Assembly (NCBI GenBank): GCA_964498395.1
Contig: CAZCHE010000001.1
Location: 1-64,000, forward strand
Source of the DNA: Parapedobacter sp964498395
GTDB lineage: Bacteria > Bacteroidota > Bacteroidia > Sphingobacteriales > Sphingobacteriaceae
Direction of reading: 5' to 3'
DNA length: 64,000 nt
The notes beneath the pieces were generated by a model that was not told the origin of the DNA, searched no databases, and saw only the letters and a program-made list of their open reading frames with translations. The position numbers and the translations under genes were made by a program. Below, piece after piece: positions 24,721 through 33,110 of this stretch. The number at the start of each line of letters is the position of its first letter. The first letter of the stretch is position 1.

Positions 24721-26016
24721 ATGCGTATGACCTTGCCAGAAGACATCCTGCATTTTATTTGGAAGTACCGACTATACCACACGCAGGATTTAAAAACAGT
24801 ATCCGGACAGCCGCTCAAGGTATTTGATATCGGAATGCATAACCACGATGCTGGCCCTGATTTTTTGGCGGCACGCATACAGATCGGTGATACCGAATGG
24901 GTGGGGAATGTGGAAGTGCATGTCTGCTCTGCGGATTGGGATGCGCATCGGCACCAAAACGATAAGGCGTATAACAATGTAGTGTTGCATGTCGTCTACG
25001 AATACAATCGGGCTATCAGCCGAGCAGACGGAACCTCACCGGAAACATTGGAATTGAAGCCGTTGCTTCCTGCACACATCTTACCCAAATATCGTGAGCT
25101 GATGAGTGGAATGTATTGGATACCCTGTGAGCATCACATTCATCAAATGGACGATTTCTTGTTATCCCAATGGTTGTCACGGTTGTTGGTCGAACGATTG
25201 GAACACCGTGTCGCGGCGGTCTACGAATTGCTCGAGCAGCAACGCGGAAGTTGGGAAGACACGTGCTACATTTGGATGGCGAGGAGCTTTGGATTTAAGG
25301 TAAATGCGCAAGCGTTCGAGCAGTTGGCACGTTGCCTACCGCAGGTTATCCTAGCCAAGCACAGGCATCGCCCGTTAGCGGTGGAGGCATTGCTATTTGG
25401 GCAGTCCGGTATGTTGGATGACGTGGCGTTTGACGACGAATATCCACGTCAATTGCAGATCGAATATGATTATTTGCGAGCGCTCTATTCGCTGAAGCCG
25501 ATGGATGCGTCGATATGGAAATTCATGCGTACACGCCCCAGTAATTTCCCCTCTCTCCGTATTGCCCAGTTCTCGGCGTTGTGTTTGCGTTCATCCCATT
25601 TGTTTGCGGCGGTACTGGATACGGTGGATGCCCGGGAGTTCAGGTCGTTATTTGAGGGCCTGCCGGTAAATCCCTATTGGGAGCAGCATTACCGGTTTGA
25701 TGGTCAACTGTCGAACCACAGCTGCCAGCTGGGGGCGTCGTCTATCGATGTGATCTTGATTAACACGGTGGCGGTTATTTTATTTGCCTATGGCAAATAT
25801 ATAGGCAAAGAAACGTATATTTACCGAGCTATAGCATTATTGGAGAGCCTGAAAGCGGAGCGCAATGCCCTTTTGGCACGGTTTTCGGAGTTAGGCGTCC
25901 GAGCAAGGCATGCCGCAGAATCACAAGCGCTGTTACAAATGAAAGCGTTTTATTGCGATAAGACAAAATGTCTGTCGTGTGGCGTGGGGTTGCAATTGAT
26001 TAAAAAAAATACGTGA
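24721..26016 (+). CDS. DUF2851 family protein
   Basis: 431 residues. The N-terminal MTLPEDILHFIWKYRLY and HNHDAGPDFLAARIQI, with GNVEVHVCSADWDAHRHQND, are characteristic of DUF2851, a Bacteroidota family of unknown function; the GPDF and NVEVH strands resemble a nuclease-like core (inference). The C-terminus has CDKTKCLSCGVG, a Cys cluster that could bind metal. The start may be either ATG at 24721 or 24727. The stop overlaps the start of the next gene. Confidence 0.88.
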   Translation: MRMTLPEDILHFIWKYRLYHTQDLKTVSGQPLKVFDIGMHNHDAGPDFLAARIQIGDTEWVGNVEVHVCSADWDAHRHQNDKAYNNVVLHVVYEYNRAISRADGTSPETLELKPLLPAHILPKYRELMSGMYWIPCEHHIHQMDDFLLSQWLSRLLVERLEHRVAAVYELLEQQRGSWEDTCYIWMARSFGFKVNAQAFEQLARCLPQVILAKHRHRPLAVEALLFGQSGMLDDVAFDDEYPRQLQIEYDYLRALYSLKPMDASIWKFMRTRPSNFPSLRIAQFSALCLRSSHLFAAVLDTVDAREFRSLFEGLPVNPYWEQHYRFDGQLSNHSCQLGASSIDVILINTVAVILFAYGKYIGKETYIYRAIALLESLKAERNALLARFSELGVRARHAAESQALLQMKAFYCDKTKCLSCGVGLQLIKKNT

Positions 26017-26237
26017 TGGTCAAACGGATTCTCTTATTTTTTGAAAAGCGTTCTTTTGGAGTATGTACATACATTGGTGAAAGGTTCGGCATATCGATAT
26101 CGAAGATTCGCCTATTCTTTATCTACACCTCATTCATCGCCGTGGGTTTCCCCATCATCTTTTATTTCCTGGCGGGTATCGTGCTTGACTTTCGTAACTA
26201 CATCAAGCGCATGCGCCATCGCCTGTGGGATGTCTAA
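26016..26237 (+). CDS. small PspC-domain membrane protein
   Basis: 73 residues from the ATG at 26016, which shares one base with the DUF2851 stop (TGATG), a translational-coupling arrangement. It has a PspC-like core: GVCTYIGERFGISISKIRL followed by a single membrane segment (FFIYTSFIAVGFPIIFYFLA). PspC proteins take part in envelope-stress responses in other bacteria; this stand-alone form is common in Bacteroidota and its role is unknown. Confidence 0.78.
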   Translation: MVKRILLFFEKRSFGVCTYIGERFGISISKIRLFFIYTSFIAVGFPIIFYFLAGIVLDFRNYIKRMRHRLWDV

Positions 26238-26274
26238 TTGAATATCCCTAAAAGGGTGCTTTACTCACCGCCTA

Positions 26275-26925
26275 CTATACCTTTAAGATATTCGCAATAT
26301 CGCTATAACCCTTCTCTGCAGCCAAGTCAGATGCTGTTTTACCCATGTCATTTTTAATTTCTACGAGCGCGCCGTGCTCCAACAATAGAATAATTAATTC
26401 AATATTGCCTTGTTGGGAAGCGATGTGTAGTGGGCTGGTACGCGATGATTGCAGTACATTTACTTCTGCACCCGCTTCGATAAGCATCTTCGCGATATTT
26501 TCAAATCCCGCGCTGATGGCGGAATGGAGGGGATAGACGTTATAGCCATTTTGAGACTGGATATTCGTGTCTGCACCTTTGGAAAGCAGGAACCGCACGA
26601 CGTCTTCGTTACCAAAATGGGTGGCGATGCCGAGGGGCGTAAAACCGTGATCGGAAACTTCATCCAGCAGTTCTGGCGAATCCTCGATCATGGCCTGGGT
26701 GTGTTCCAGTAATCCGGCAGCGGCAGCCTCATATATCGTCAGCTCATCAAGGTGTTTGAGTAGGATTTTAACGATTTGGGGTTTATTATAGTAACAGGCT
26801 AACAACAAAGGGGAAATGTCATGGCTGGTTTTTTGTGTGCTAAGGCTTGGATTGCCATTCAATAAATCATCAATTGCCAAGCTATTACCCGATTCGATGT
26901 ATTCCTCCAATAAACTAAGACTCAT
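26275..26925 (-). CDS. ankyrin-repeat protein
   Basis: 216 residues, no signal peptide. Five or so ankyrin repeats: SPLLLACYYNKPQIVKILLK, FTPLGIATHFGNEDVVRFLL, YPLHSAISAGFENIAKMLIE, SPLHIASQQGNIELIILLLE and a partial one near the C-terminus (GKTASDLAAEKGYSDIANIL). Ankyrin repeats bind protein partners; nothing shows which. It converges on the PspC-like gene. Confidence 0.88.
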   Translation of the reverse strand: MSLSLLEEYIESGNSLAIDDLLNGNPSLSTQKTSHDISPLLLACYYNKPQIVKILLKHLDELTIYEAAAAGLLEHTQAMIEDSPELLDEVSDHGFTPLGIATHFGNEDVVRFLLSKGADTNIQSQNGYNVYPLHSAISAGFENIAKMLIEAGAEVNVLQSSRTSPLHIASQQGNIELIILLLEHGALVEIKNDMGKTASDLAAEKGYSDIANILKV

Positions 26926-27166
26926 TCGACTAGATTTGGTTCATTTAGTAAATAACACACGAAGTAACTAAAAAAATATTAAAGTTGCTCCACGCGACTT
27001 TGTTTTTTAACTATTGACGGTGCAAGCGGGTTGAAAATGTCACCGTTGCAGGTGCCATTGGCCCGAATTTGGCTCCGATGGGCATTGTTTTGTAGTCGTT
27101 TGTAGTATTCCATCTACAAAATGGACTTTTCATGTAATAAATATTTTTTTTAATCGGAGTTAGATG

Positions 27167-27174
27167 TACTTTTG
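27167..27174 (+). promoter_or_regulatory. -7 box of a candidate small RNA
   Basis: TACTTTTG matches TAnnTTTG. A T-rich stretch lies about 20 bases upstream but no exact TTTG. The predicted start is near 27180. Confidence 0.45.
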
Positions 27175-27176
27175 TA

Positions 27177-27246
27177 ATGCCCTCCCAAAGGGCATGTTTT
27201 TCATAGGTAGATGTAGGGTCGAATATTCAATATTCGGCCCTTTTTT
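27177..27246 (+). ncRNA. candidate small RNA (~65-70 nt, two hairpins, intrinsic terminator)
   Basis: Downstream of the box at 27167 lie two hairpins: ATGCCCT/AGGGCAT (27177-27195, 5-base loop) and GGGTCGAATAT/ATATTCGGCCC (27216-27240, 3-base loop) directly followed by a run of six T. The protein gene downstream has its own promoter at 27391, so the short transcript is not needed as its leader. No family is recognised. The rest of the 26926-27444 interval shows nothing else that I can support. Confidence 0.5.
27216..27246 (+). terminator. intrinsic terminator of the candidate small RNA
   Basis: Eleven-pair stem with one G-T pair, TCA loop, and T-tract 27241-27246. Confidence 0.8.
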
Positions 27247-27390
27247 ATGTTGTTGATAGTCAGTGTTTTTAAATAGTTGGTGCTTATCATCTGTGCAATG
27301 TCGACGTTATGTTTCTTTCCTTAGCCAACCTTGTCGATCACCTAAATTGTTAAAAAATGTAAAACGATTTTTGAAATATCATTGAATTTA

Positions 27391-27398
27391 TATTTTTG
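27391..27398 (+). promoter_or_regulatory. -7 box of the NEW3-ABC operon
   Basis: TATTTTTG, with TTTG 17 bases upstream at 27370-27373. The operon's first gene starts at 27445, leaving a leader of about 40 bases. Confidence 0.6.
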
Positions 27399-27444
27399 CC
27401 CCCTGTACTGTTAGTCTAGTGTTTAAAATTAACATCGGTTTTTT

Positions 27445-28605
27445 ATGTTAGCTAGTGCCAAAAACTTACCTAATTTTTTTCTTTTTTCATTTTGTTTCCT
27501 TGGGGTCACCCTGGCTGGGATGCCGGATGAATGCGTTGCACAAGGTGTGGCGTTATATACCCCGTATACGAAAATCTCCGTACCACCCGGCGAATCCATC
27601 GATTATTCCATTGATGTCATCAACAACGGGAGTGTAACCCGAAATGCGGATATCGCCGTAGTCAGCTTACCCGAAGGGTGGTCGTACGAACTCAAATCCG
27701 GTGGCTGGACGGTGGAACAGGTGGCCGTCCTCCCCAAAGAGAAAAAGAATTTCTCACTAAAAGTACAAGTGCCTTTTAAAGTGGAGAAAGGTACGTACCA
27801 GTTTCAAGTAGTAGCGAGGGGAATCAGCCAATTGCCCCTGACGGTGGTCGTGTCCGAACAAGGCACGTTTAAGTCAGAATTTACGACCGACCAAGCTAAT
27901 ATGGAGGGGGCGGCCAATTCGACGTTTACGTTCAATTCGTCTTTGCGGAACCCGACGAGCGAGGAACAGGTGTTTAGCTTGCGTGCTCAGGTACCGCAAG
28001 GTTGGAATGCGTTGTTCAGGGCCAATGGCAAGCAGGTATCTTCTGTGAATGTGGCCCCTAACCAGACGCAAAGCATCTCGATAGAACTCGACCCACCAGA
28101 CCATCTCGGTGCCGACAAATACAAGGTGCCCGTGGTGGCGTCTACTAGCAATATGTCGTCAAATCTGGAACTGGAAGTGGTTATCACGGGCTCATATAGC
28201 TTGGAGTTAACCACGCCTACTGGAAGGCTGAGTACCAGTATCACTGCCGGTGGGAGCAAAAAGATGCCGCTCGTGGTAAAAAACACGGGTTCGGCTCCGT
28301 TGAAGAACGTGGAAATGAAATCGTCAGCCCCGGTGGATTGGTCCGTGGAGTTTGAACCCAGTAAAGTGGATGTAATTGCCCCCGGGCAGCAGGCTGAAGT
28401 CATGGCTACTATCCGGGCGAGCCGGAAATCCATTGCGGGCGACTATATCGCCAATCTGGAAGCCAAGGCACCCGAGAAATCATCTACGGCTTCTTTCCGT
28501 ATCTCCGTGCGTACCCCCCTGATATGGGGTTGGTTGGGTATCATGATTATCTTGGGGGTATTGGGTGGCGTGTATTATCTGTTCTGGAAATATGGAAGGA
28601 GGTAG
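27445..28605 (+). CDS. NEW3-domain exported membrane protein
   Basis: 386 residues: N-terminal signal peptide (NFFLFSFCFLGVTLAG), three immunoglobulin-like NEW3 domains (about residues 35-130, 140-250, 255-350; e.g. PGESIDYSIDVINNG, NVAPNQTQSISIELDPPDHL, APGQQAEVMATIRASRKSIA), then one C-terminal membrane helix (GWLGIMIILGVLGGVYYLFW) and a short basic tail. The topology puts the beta domains in the periplasm. It begins an operon with an ABC ATPase and permease, so it is probably the extracytoplasmic subunit of that system (inference). Confidence 0.82.
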   Translation: MLASAKNLPNFFLFSFCFLGVTLAGMPDECVAQGVALYTPYTKISVPPGESIDYSIDVINNGSVTRNADIAVVSLPEGWSYELKSGGWTVEQVAVLPKEKKNFSLKVQVPFKVEKGTYQFQVVARGISQLPLTVVVSEQGTFKSEFTTDQANMEGAANSTFTFNSSLRNPTSEEQVFSLRAQVPQGWNALFRANGKQVSSVNVAPNQTQSISIELDPPDHLGADKYKVPVVASTSNMSSNLELEVVITGSYSLELTTPTGRLSTSITAGGSKKMPLVVKNTGSAPLKNVEMKSSAPVDWSVEFEPSKVDVIAPGQQAEVMATIRASRKSIAGDYIANLEAKAPEKSSTASFRISVRTPLIWGWLGIMIILGVLGGVYYLFWKYGRR

Positions 28606-28620
28606 TACGTGGGCGAATAC

Positions 28621-29595
28621 ATGATAGAACTGAAAGGTCTCACGAAGAAATACGGCGATTTTGTTGCCGTGAGTGACCTGGATTTAACCATTTCCAAAGG
28701 GGAGGTATTCGGGTTGCTTGGCCCTAACGGGGCCGGTAAGTCGACCACCATCCTGATGATGATTGGCCTGACCGAGCCGACCGTCGGACAGGCGATGGTT
28801 TGTGGGATGGATGCTACTGTCAATCCCATCGGGGTTAAAAGACAAGTAGGGTACCTGCCGGACAATGTGGGGTTCTACGACCAGTTGACGGGAAGGGATA
28901 ACCTGATATACACCGCAAGATTGAATCGGCTGTCTTACCACGAAGCCGCCCGCCGCGTGGATCAGTTGCTAAACCGAGTGGGGCTACAGGATGCGGCAAA
29001 CAAAAAGGTAGGCAAGTATTCACGTGGCATGCGCCAGCGTCTCGGGCTGGCTGATGTATTAGTGAAAAATCCAGACGTGATCATCCTGGACGAACCGACG
29101 TTGGGTATCGACCCCGTTGGGGTACGCGAATTGCTGAAGCTGATCGTGACATTGAGCAAGGAGGAACAACTCACCGTATTGCTGTCATCCCACCACCTGC
29201 ACCAGGTGCAGCAGGTATGCGATAGGGTTGGGATTTTTGTGTCGGGCAGATTGCTTGCACAGGGCAATGTCAGCGAGTTAGCCCATAAGCTGATATCGGC
29301 GGGAGAACCCTATCGGATTGAATGTACGGTTGTCGGCCCCGACGGCGAAGAATTGCCCGAGGTGGATATTGCCGGGTTGAAGGCACGGTTAGGCGGGTTG
29401 GCCGGTGTCCAGTCATTTGAGGCCAGCCACGGGAAACTATATGTGGGTAGTTCCGAAGATGTCACCACGTTGATAGCCCGGCAGGTGGTCGACATGGGTT
29501 ATGGGCTACAGTCACTTAGTGTGAAGGAATATGGGCTTGATGATATTTATGCCACGTATTTTGAAAGGGGGGAGACGTATGGAAAAACCGCTTGA
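28621..29595 (+). CDS. ABC transporter ATP-binding protein, ABC-2/NosF-like
   Basis: 324 residues from the ATG at 28621 (MIELKGLTKKYGDFVAVSDL); the GTG at 28609 is less likely. Walker A GPNGAGKST, Q-loop GYLPDNVGFYDQLTG, signature YSRGMRQRLGLAD, Walker B VIILDEPTLGIDP. The GYLPDN Q-loop is seen in NosF/GldA-type ATPases of ABC-2 exporters. A C-terminal regulatory domain of about 100 residues follows. Fifteen bases after the NEW3 gene and overlapping the permease start by 17 bases. Confidence 0.9.
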   Translation: MIELKGLTKKYGDFVAVSDLDLTISKGEVFGLLGPNGAGKSTTILMMIGLTEPTVGQAMVCGMDATVNPIGVKRQVGYLPDNVGFYDQLTGRDNLIYTARLNRLSYHEAARRVDQLLNRVGLQDAANKKVGKYSRGMRQRLGLADVLVKNPDVIILDEPTLGIDPVGVRELLKLIVTLSKEEQLTVLLSSHHLHQVQQVCDRVGIFVSGRLLAQGNVSELAHKLISAGEPYRIECTVVGPDGEELPEVDIAGLKARLGGLAGVQSFEASHGKLYVGSSEDVTTLIARQVVDMGYGLQSLSVKEYGLDDIYATYFERGETYGKTA

Positions 29596-30643
29596 TACCA
29601 CCGCCAGGCCGTCCGGATTGCGCGCCTGGGCCAACCGGATGGTTGCTTCATGCCAACGGATGCGCGACCAGATAAAGGAAAAACGGATGCGCGCGGTGCC
29701 TCACCCATTTTGGGTGATTGTGCAAAAGGAAGTGTCTGACCATGTGCGTAGTTGGCGCTTCAATGTGCTGTTATTCCTAATTTTGCTGACCTGTTTTGGT
29801 TCGTTATACACCGCAATCACCGGGCTGGTCGAAGCGGGCAATAAATCCAACGAGGAGGACGCCTACTTCTTCTTGAAACTGTTTACCTTTTCGGATGGGA
29901 GCCTGCCGCCATTTCATATATTCATTGGTTTTCTCGGGCCATTGCTTGGAATTGCGTTGGGATTTGACGCCATCAATTCGGAATACAATGGCGGTACGTT
30001 GAGCCGCGTGATGGCCCAACCTATTCACCGCGATTACTTGATTAACGCCAAGTTTACCGCGGCGTTGGCTGTCATTAGCGCAATGTTTTTCGCGCTGGGC
30101 TTCTTGGTGATGGGGTTTGGTATGCTTATCGCTGGCATCCCGCCTACGGCCGAAGAGTTCATGCGGGTGGTTTGTTTCCTCCTGCTAAGTGTGTTGTATG
30201 TGGCGTTTTGGCTGAACCTGTCGGTGTTTCTATCCATCCGGTTCAGGCAGGCGGCCACTTCCGCGTTGACCGCCATTGCCGTGTGGTTGTTTTTCACCAT
30301 ATTTTACCAGATCATTGTCAATCTGGTGGCCAAGGCAATCATGCCGTCGCAAACCGCTTCGCCTCAGCAGTTGTTGGATTACCAGCAGTTTATACTCAAT
30401 TTGATGCGGGTGGTGCCCAGCCAGTTGTATACGGATGCTACCACCACATTGCTCATGCCCGCCGTGCGCAGTTTGGGTCCGCTGACGATGGAGCAAGCAT
30501 ATGGCGCTATACCGAGCCCCCTGCCGCTAGGGCAGAGTTTGCTGATCGTGTGGCCCCAGCTTACCGGATTGATCGCAGCCACGGTAGTGTGCTTTGCGCT
30601 TTCCTACCTGTCGTTTATGCGGCGGGAAATACGGTCGCGGTAA
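29579..30643 (+). CDS. ABC-2 type permease, NosY-like
   Basis: 354 residues from the ATG at 29579, which overlaps the ATPase stop; the earlier in-frame ATG at 29531 would overlap it by 65 bases. A cytoplasmic basic N-terminus of about 40 residues is followed by HPFWVIVQKEVSDHVRSWRF and six hydrophobic segments, with NSEYNGGTLSRVMAQPIHRD between segments two and three as in NosY/ABC-2 permeases. No nosD or nosL is present. With the NEW3 protein it forms a three-part membrane system of unknown substrate. Confidence 0.85.
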   Translation: MEKPLDTTARPSGLRAWANRMVASCQRMRDQIKEKRMRAVPHPFWVIVQKEVSDHVRSWRFNVLLFLILLTCFGSLYTAITGLVEAGNKSNEEDAYFFLKLFTFSDGSLPPFHIFIGFLGPLLGIALGFDAINSEYNGGTLSRVMAQPIHRDYLINAKFTAALAVISAMFFALGFLVMGFGMLIAGIPPTAEEFMRVVCFLLLSVLYVAFWLNLSVFLSIRFRQAATSALTAIAVWLFFTIFYQIIVNLVAKAIMPSQTASPQQLLDYQQFILNLMRVVPSQLYTDATTTLLMPAVRSLGPLTMEQAYGAIPSPLPLGQSLLIVWPQLTGLIAATVVCFALSYLSFMRREIRSR

Positions 30644-30750
30644 CGTAAGGTGACATCGACATCGCCTTTTAGTACGGTTATCTCATTCTTGTGTCATCCT
30701 GAAGATGCAATGTCCTTATGCATAGAAAGTGCAAGAGGAAGATTTTGGTT

Positions 30751-30793
30751 TTTTTGGACAAATCCGCGGTTCGATTGCGGATTTGTCCAAAAA
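30751..30793. repeat. 17-bp perfect inverted repeat upstream of the AAA/DUF4143 gene
   Basis: The arms 30751-30767 (TTTTTGGACAAATCCGC) and 30777-30793 are exact reverse complements around the loop GGTTCGATT. There is no T-tract after the stem on either strand, so a simple intrinsic terminator does not explain it. It lies in the 219-base gap between the ABC operon and the ATPase gene. Confidence 0.8.
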
Positions 30794-30862
30794 TAACGGA
30801 GGGTTTTAATCAGAACCATAAAATCCCTTGCTATTTAGGAATCCGATTCCTAGATTTACGGA

Positions 30863-32005
30863 ATGATACATCGTGAATTGTCAAAAAAGGTGGAGGAGAT
30901 GTTGGAGAAATATCCAATAACCGCTATTACCGGGCCAAGGCAGTCGGGCAAAACGACCCTGTCCAGAATGATAAAACCGAATTACAAATATGTCAATCTC
31001 GAAAATCTATCGGATAGAGAATTTGCCAAGACAGATCCGTTGGCCTTTTTGCAAAAGTATAGCTATGGCGCAATCATCGATGAAATCCAAAACGTACCCG
31101 AATTGTTTTCGTTTTTACAGGTAGTTACGGATGAACGTAAGATCAATGGAGAGTACATCATTACGGGTTCGCAAAACTTTCTGATGATGGAGCAGATTTC
31201 GCAATCCCTCGCAGGGCGGGTTTCGTTGTTCACATTGCTGCCATTTTCGTTAAGGGAACTTCAAAACACTCCTCATACAACGGGACAATGGGAAGAATAC
31301 GCCCTTTCGGGTTTTTATCCGAGAAAAATCATACAGGATATACCTGCTATCGATTATTATGACAACTATATCAAAACATATATCGAACGTGATGTCCGTT
31401 TGTTGAAAAATATTTCAAACCTGGACTTGTTCCAAAAATTCATTCAGATGTTAGCGGGCCGGGTAGGACAGCTTTATAACCAGAGCGGTCTTGGGAACGA
31501 GCTGGGTATAGATAATAAAACAGTTAATTCTTGGCTGACGGTTTTGGAGACTTCTTTCATTGCTTTTCGGCTGAAACCTTATCATACGAATTTTAACAAA
31601 CGCATCGTCAAAACGCCAAAAATCTATTTTTATGATACAGGAATATTATGTTACCTATTGGGCATCCGAAGCGTTCAGGATTTAGACCTGCATTTTGCAA
31701 AAGGGAATATTTTTGAAAACCTGGTTATTACTGAGATGTATAAAAACAGCCTCAATACAGGTGATAAAACAAGATTTTATTTTTGGAGAGATACCTCGGG
31801 CAATGAAGTTGATTTAATTGCGGAGACAGGTTTGCAACTTGATGCCATAGAGATAAAATCGGGCAAAACGATACAGCCAAATTATTTTAAGGGGTTAGAT
31901 TATATCCAACGTTTGTATGAGAATATGCGTTTGCATCTGATTTACGGAGGCCAGGAATCGCAATCCCGAACAAAATATGAAATAAAGTCAGTGATGAATT
32001 TGTAA
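30863..32005 (+). CDS. AAA_14/DUF4143 ATPase
   Basis: 380 residues. N-terminal AAA ATPase: Walker A GPRQSGKTTLSR, Walker B GAIIDEIQNVPELF, sensor ITGSQNFLMM. C-terminal DUF4143 domain with a nuclease-like segment NEVDLIAETGLQLDAIEIKS (E...D...ExK order). This family is abundant in genomes with irregular distribution and unknown role. Base composition is more A/T-rich than the ABC operon next to it, and it is flanked by a palindrome and a gene remnant, which suggests an acquired locus. Confidence 0.88.
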   Translation: MIHRELSKKVEEMLEKYPITAITGPRQSGKTTLSRMIKPNYKYVNLENLSDREFAKTDPLAFLQKYSYGAIIDEIQNVPELFSFLQVVTDERKINGEYIITGSQNFLMMEQISQSLAGRVSLFTLLPFSLRELQNTPHTTGQWEEYALSGFYPRKIIQDIPAIDYYDNYIKTYIERDVRLLKNISNLDLFQKFIQMLAGRVGQLYNQSGLGNELGIDNKTVNSWLTVLETSFIAFRLKPYHTNFNKRIVKTPKIYFYDTGILCYLLGIRSVQDLDLHFAKGNIFENLVITEMYKNSLNTGDKTRFYFWRDTSGNEVDLIAETGLQLDAIEIKSGKTIQPNYFKGLDYIQRLYENMRLHLIYGGQESQSRTKYEIKSVMNL

Positions 32006-32016
32006 GTTTAGGTATA

Positions 32017-32103
32017 ATGCAAATATGGACAATTCAACCACTCGAATGGTATAAAAAGATGCTGCAAGATGGACATTATCAGTTGATGAAATCATTAAGG
32101 TAG
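32017..32103 (+). pseudogene. truncated DUF3841-like gene start
   Basis: An ATG at 32017 opens a 28-residue frame, MQIWTIQPLEWYKKMLQDGH..., that resembles the conserved N-terminus of DUF3841 proteins (MxxWTIQP...), then stops at 32101-32103. No continuation is seen in other frames up to ubiX; the remaining bases to 32315 hold nothing I can support. Confidence 0.45.
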
Positions 32104-32315
32104 AGGGATTTATAGCACGTTAATGTGTTGTCTAAAGTTCAATGCATTGAGGTATGATAAAGCAGCAAATAATGACATATATCGGATGATAAAACGTTGC
32201 GGATTGAAATACTAATCTGTAAAGAATTTTATATGCATCGAAAGCCCCCCAAGCGTTCCCAATCCTTGGAGAGCTTTGATTTATTGCATAGCTTTGGAGA
32301 ATATTGTAAACAAAT

Positions 32316-32891
32316 ATGTCAAGGAAGATTATTGTTGCCATTACCGGAGCAAGCGGTGCCATTTATGCCAAGGTGCTGTTAGATAAATTGTTGCAAATTC
32401 ACTCGCAATTGGAAGCGGTGGGGATTGTGATGTCTACTAACGCAAAGGACGTTTGGAAATTTGAACTTGGAAACAATGATTACAATAACTATCCCTTTGC
32501 CTACTATGATAAGCAAGATTTTTATGCGCCTTTTGCCTCTGGTTCGGCTAAATTCGACACCATGATCGTATGTCCGTGCTCGATGGGAACGTTGGCTCGG
32601 ATAGCGCTAGGCACGTCGTCCGATTTGACGACACGGGCGGCAGACGTGATCCTGAAAGAAAGACGGAAGCTGATTTTGGTGTCTAGGGAAACCCCATTGA
32701 GCCTCGTGCATATCCGCAATATGCAGACGATTACGGAAGCGGGGGGCATCATTTGCCCGGCTAGCCCGTCATTTTATAGTTTGCCCGAGACGTTCGAGGA
32801 GCTTGCTGCTACGGTGGTTGACCGTGTGCTGGGGTTGGCGGGGCTTGAAGTCGGTGGTTATGAATGGGGAAGTGAACAGTCAAATCACTAA
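32316..32891 (+). CDS. ubiX: flavin prenyltransferase
   Basis: 191 residues. IIVAITGASGAIYAKVLLD is the FMN-binding N-terminus; CPCSMGTLARIALGTSSDLT and RKLILVSRETPLSLVHIRNM are the UbiX/Pad1 signatures, with the catalytic Glu/Ser residues. It makes prenyl-FMN for UbiD-type decarboxylases. No ubiD is present in the window. Confidence 0.93.
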   Translation: MSRKIIVAITGASGAIYAKVLLDKLLQIHSQLEAVGIVMSTNAKDVWKFELGNNDYNNYPFAYYDKQDFYAPFASGSAKFDTMIVCPCSMGTLARIALGTSSDLTTRAADVILKERRKLILVSRETPLSLVHIRNMQTITEAGGIICPASPSFYSLPETFEELAATVVDRVLGLAGLEVGGYEWGSEQSNH

Positions 32892-32928
32892 ATTTCGAAA
32901 TAAAGACTTGCCATTGCGGTGGATTTTG

Positions 32929-32936
32929 TACTTTTG
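32929..32936 (+). promoter_or_regulatory. -7 box downstream of ubiX
   Basis: TACTTTTG with a TTG about 10-20 bases upstream. It sits 7 bases before the small ORF at 32944 and about 175 bases before the dihydroorotase-like gene. Confidence 0.45.
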
Positions 32937-32943
32937 TTCTTTG

Positions 32944-33090
32944 ATGAATGTGCCTATAGCCATAATTCCATTGATCATCTGCCTTTCGGTCTTTTTAGCG
33001 CCATTCTTTACTTTTTTCCATCAAATAGATTTGCTAGGGGAGCCCGCGTCGGGATATGCCCAAGCGCATTCATATTTAGGTTTGACATAA
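32944..33090 (+). CDS. possible 48-residue membrane peptide
   Basis: The frame MNVPIAIIPLIICLSVFLAP... has a hydrophobic segment of about 23 residues followed by a short soluble tail. It begins a few bases after a good -7 box and ends 20 bases before the next gene. No family is recognised; it may be a leader peptide or chance. Confidence 0.35.
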   Translation: MNVPIAIIPLIICLSVFLAPFFTFFHQIDLLGEPASGYAQAHSYLGLT

Positions 33091-33110
33091 ACATCACGCA
33101 ATAAACACCC

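Noticed and set aside
27010..27115. 22-codon open stretch with VENVTVAGAIGPNLAPMG
   Set aside because: Bounded by stops on both sides, no start codon, no recognised family. Probably chance.
30751..30793. Palindrome as an intrinsic terminator of the ABC operon
   Set aside because: The stem is preceded by T and followed by A on both strands; there is no T-tract after the stem.
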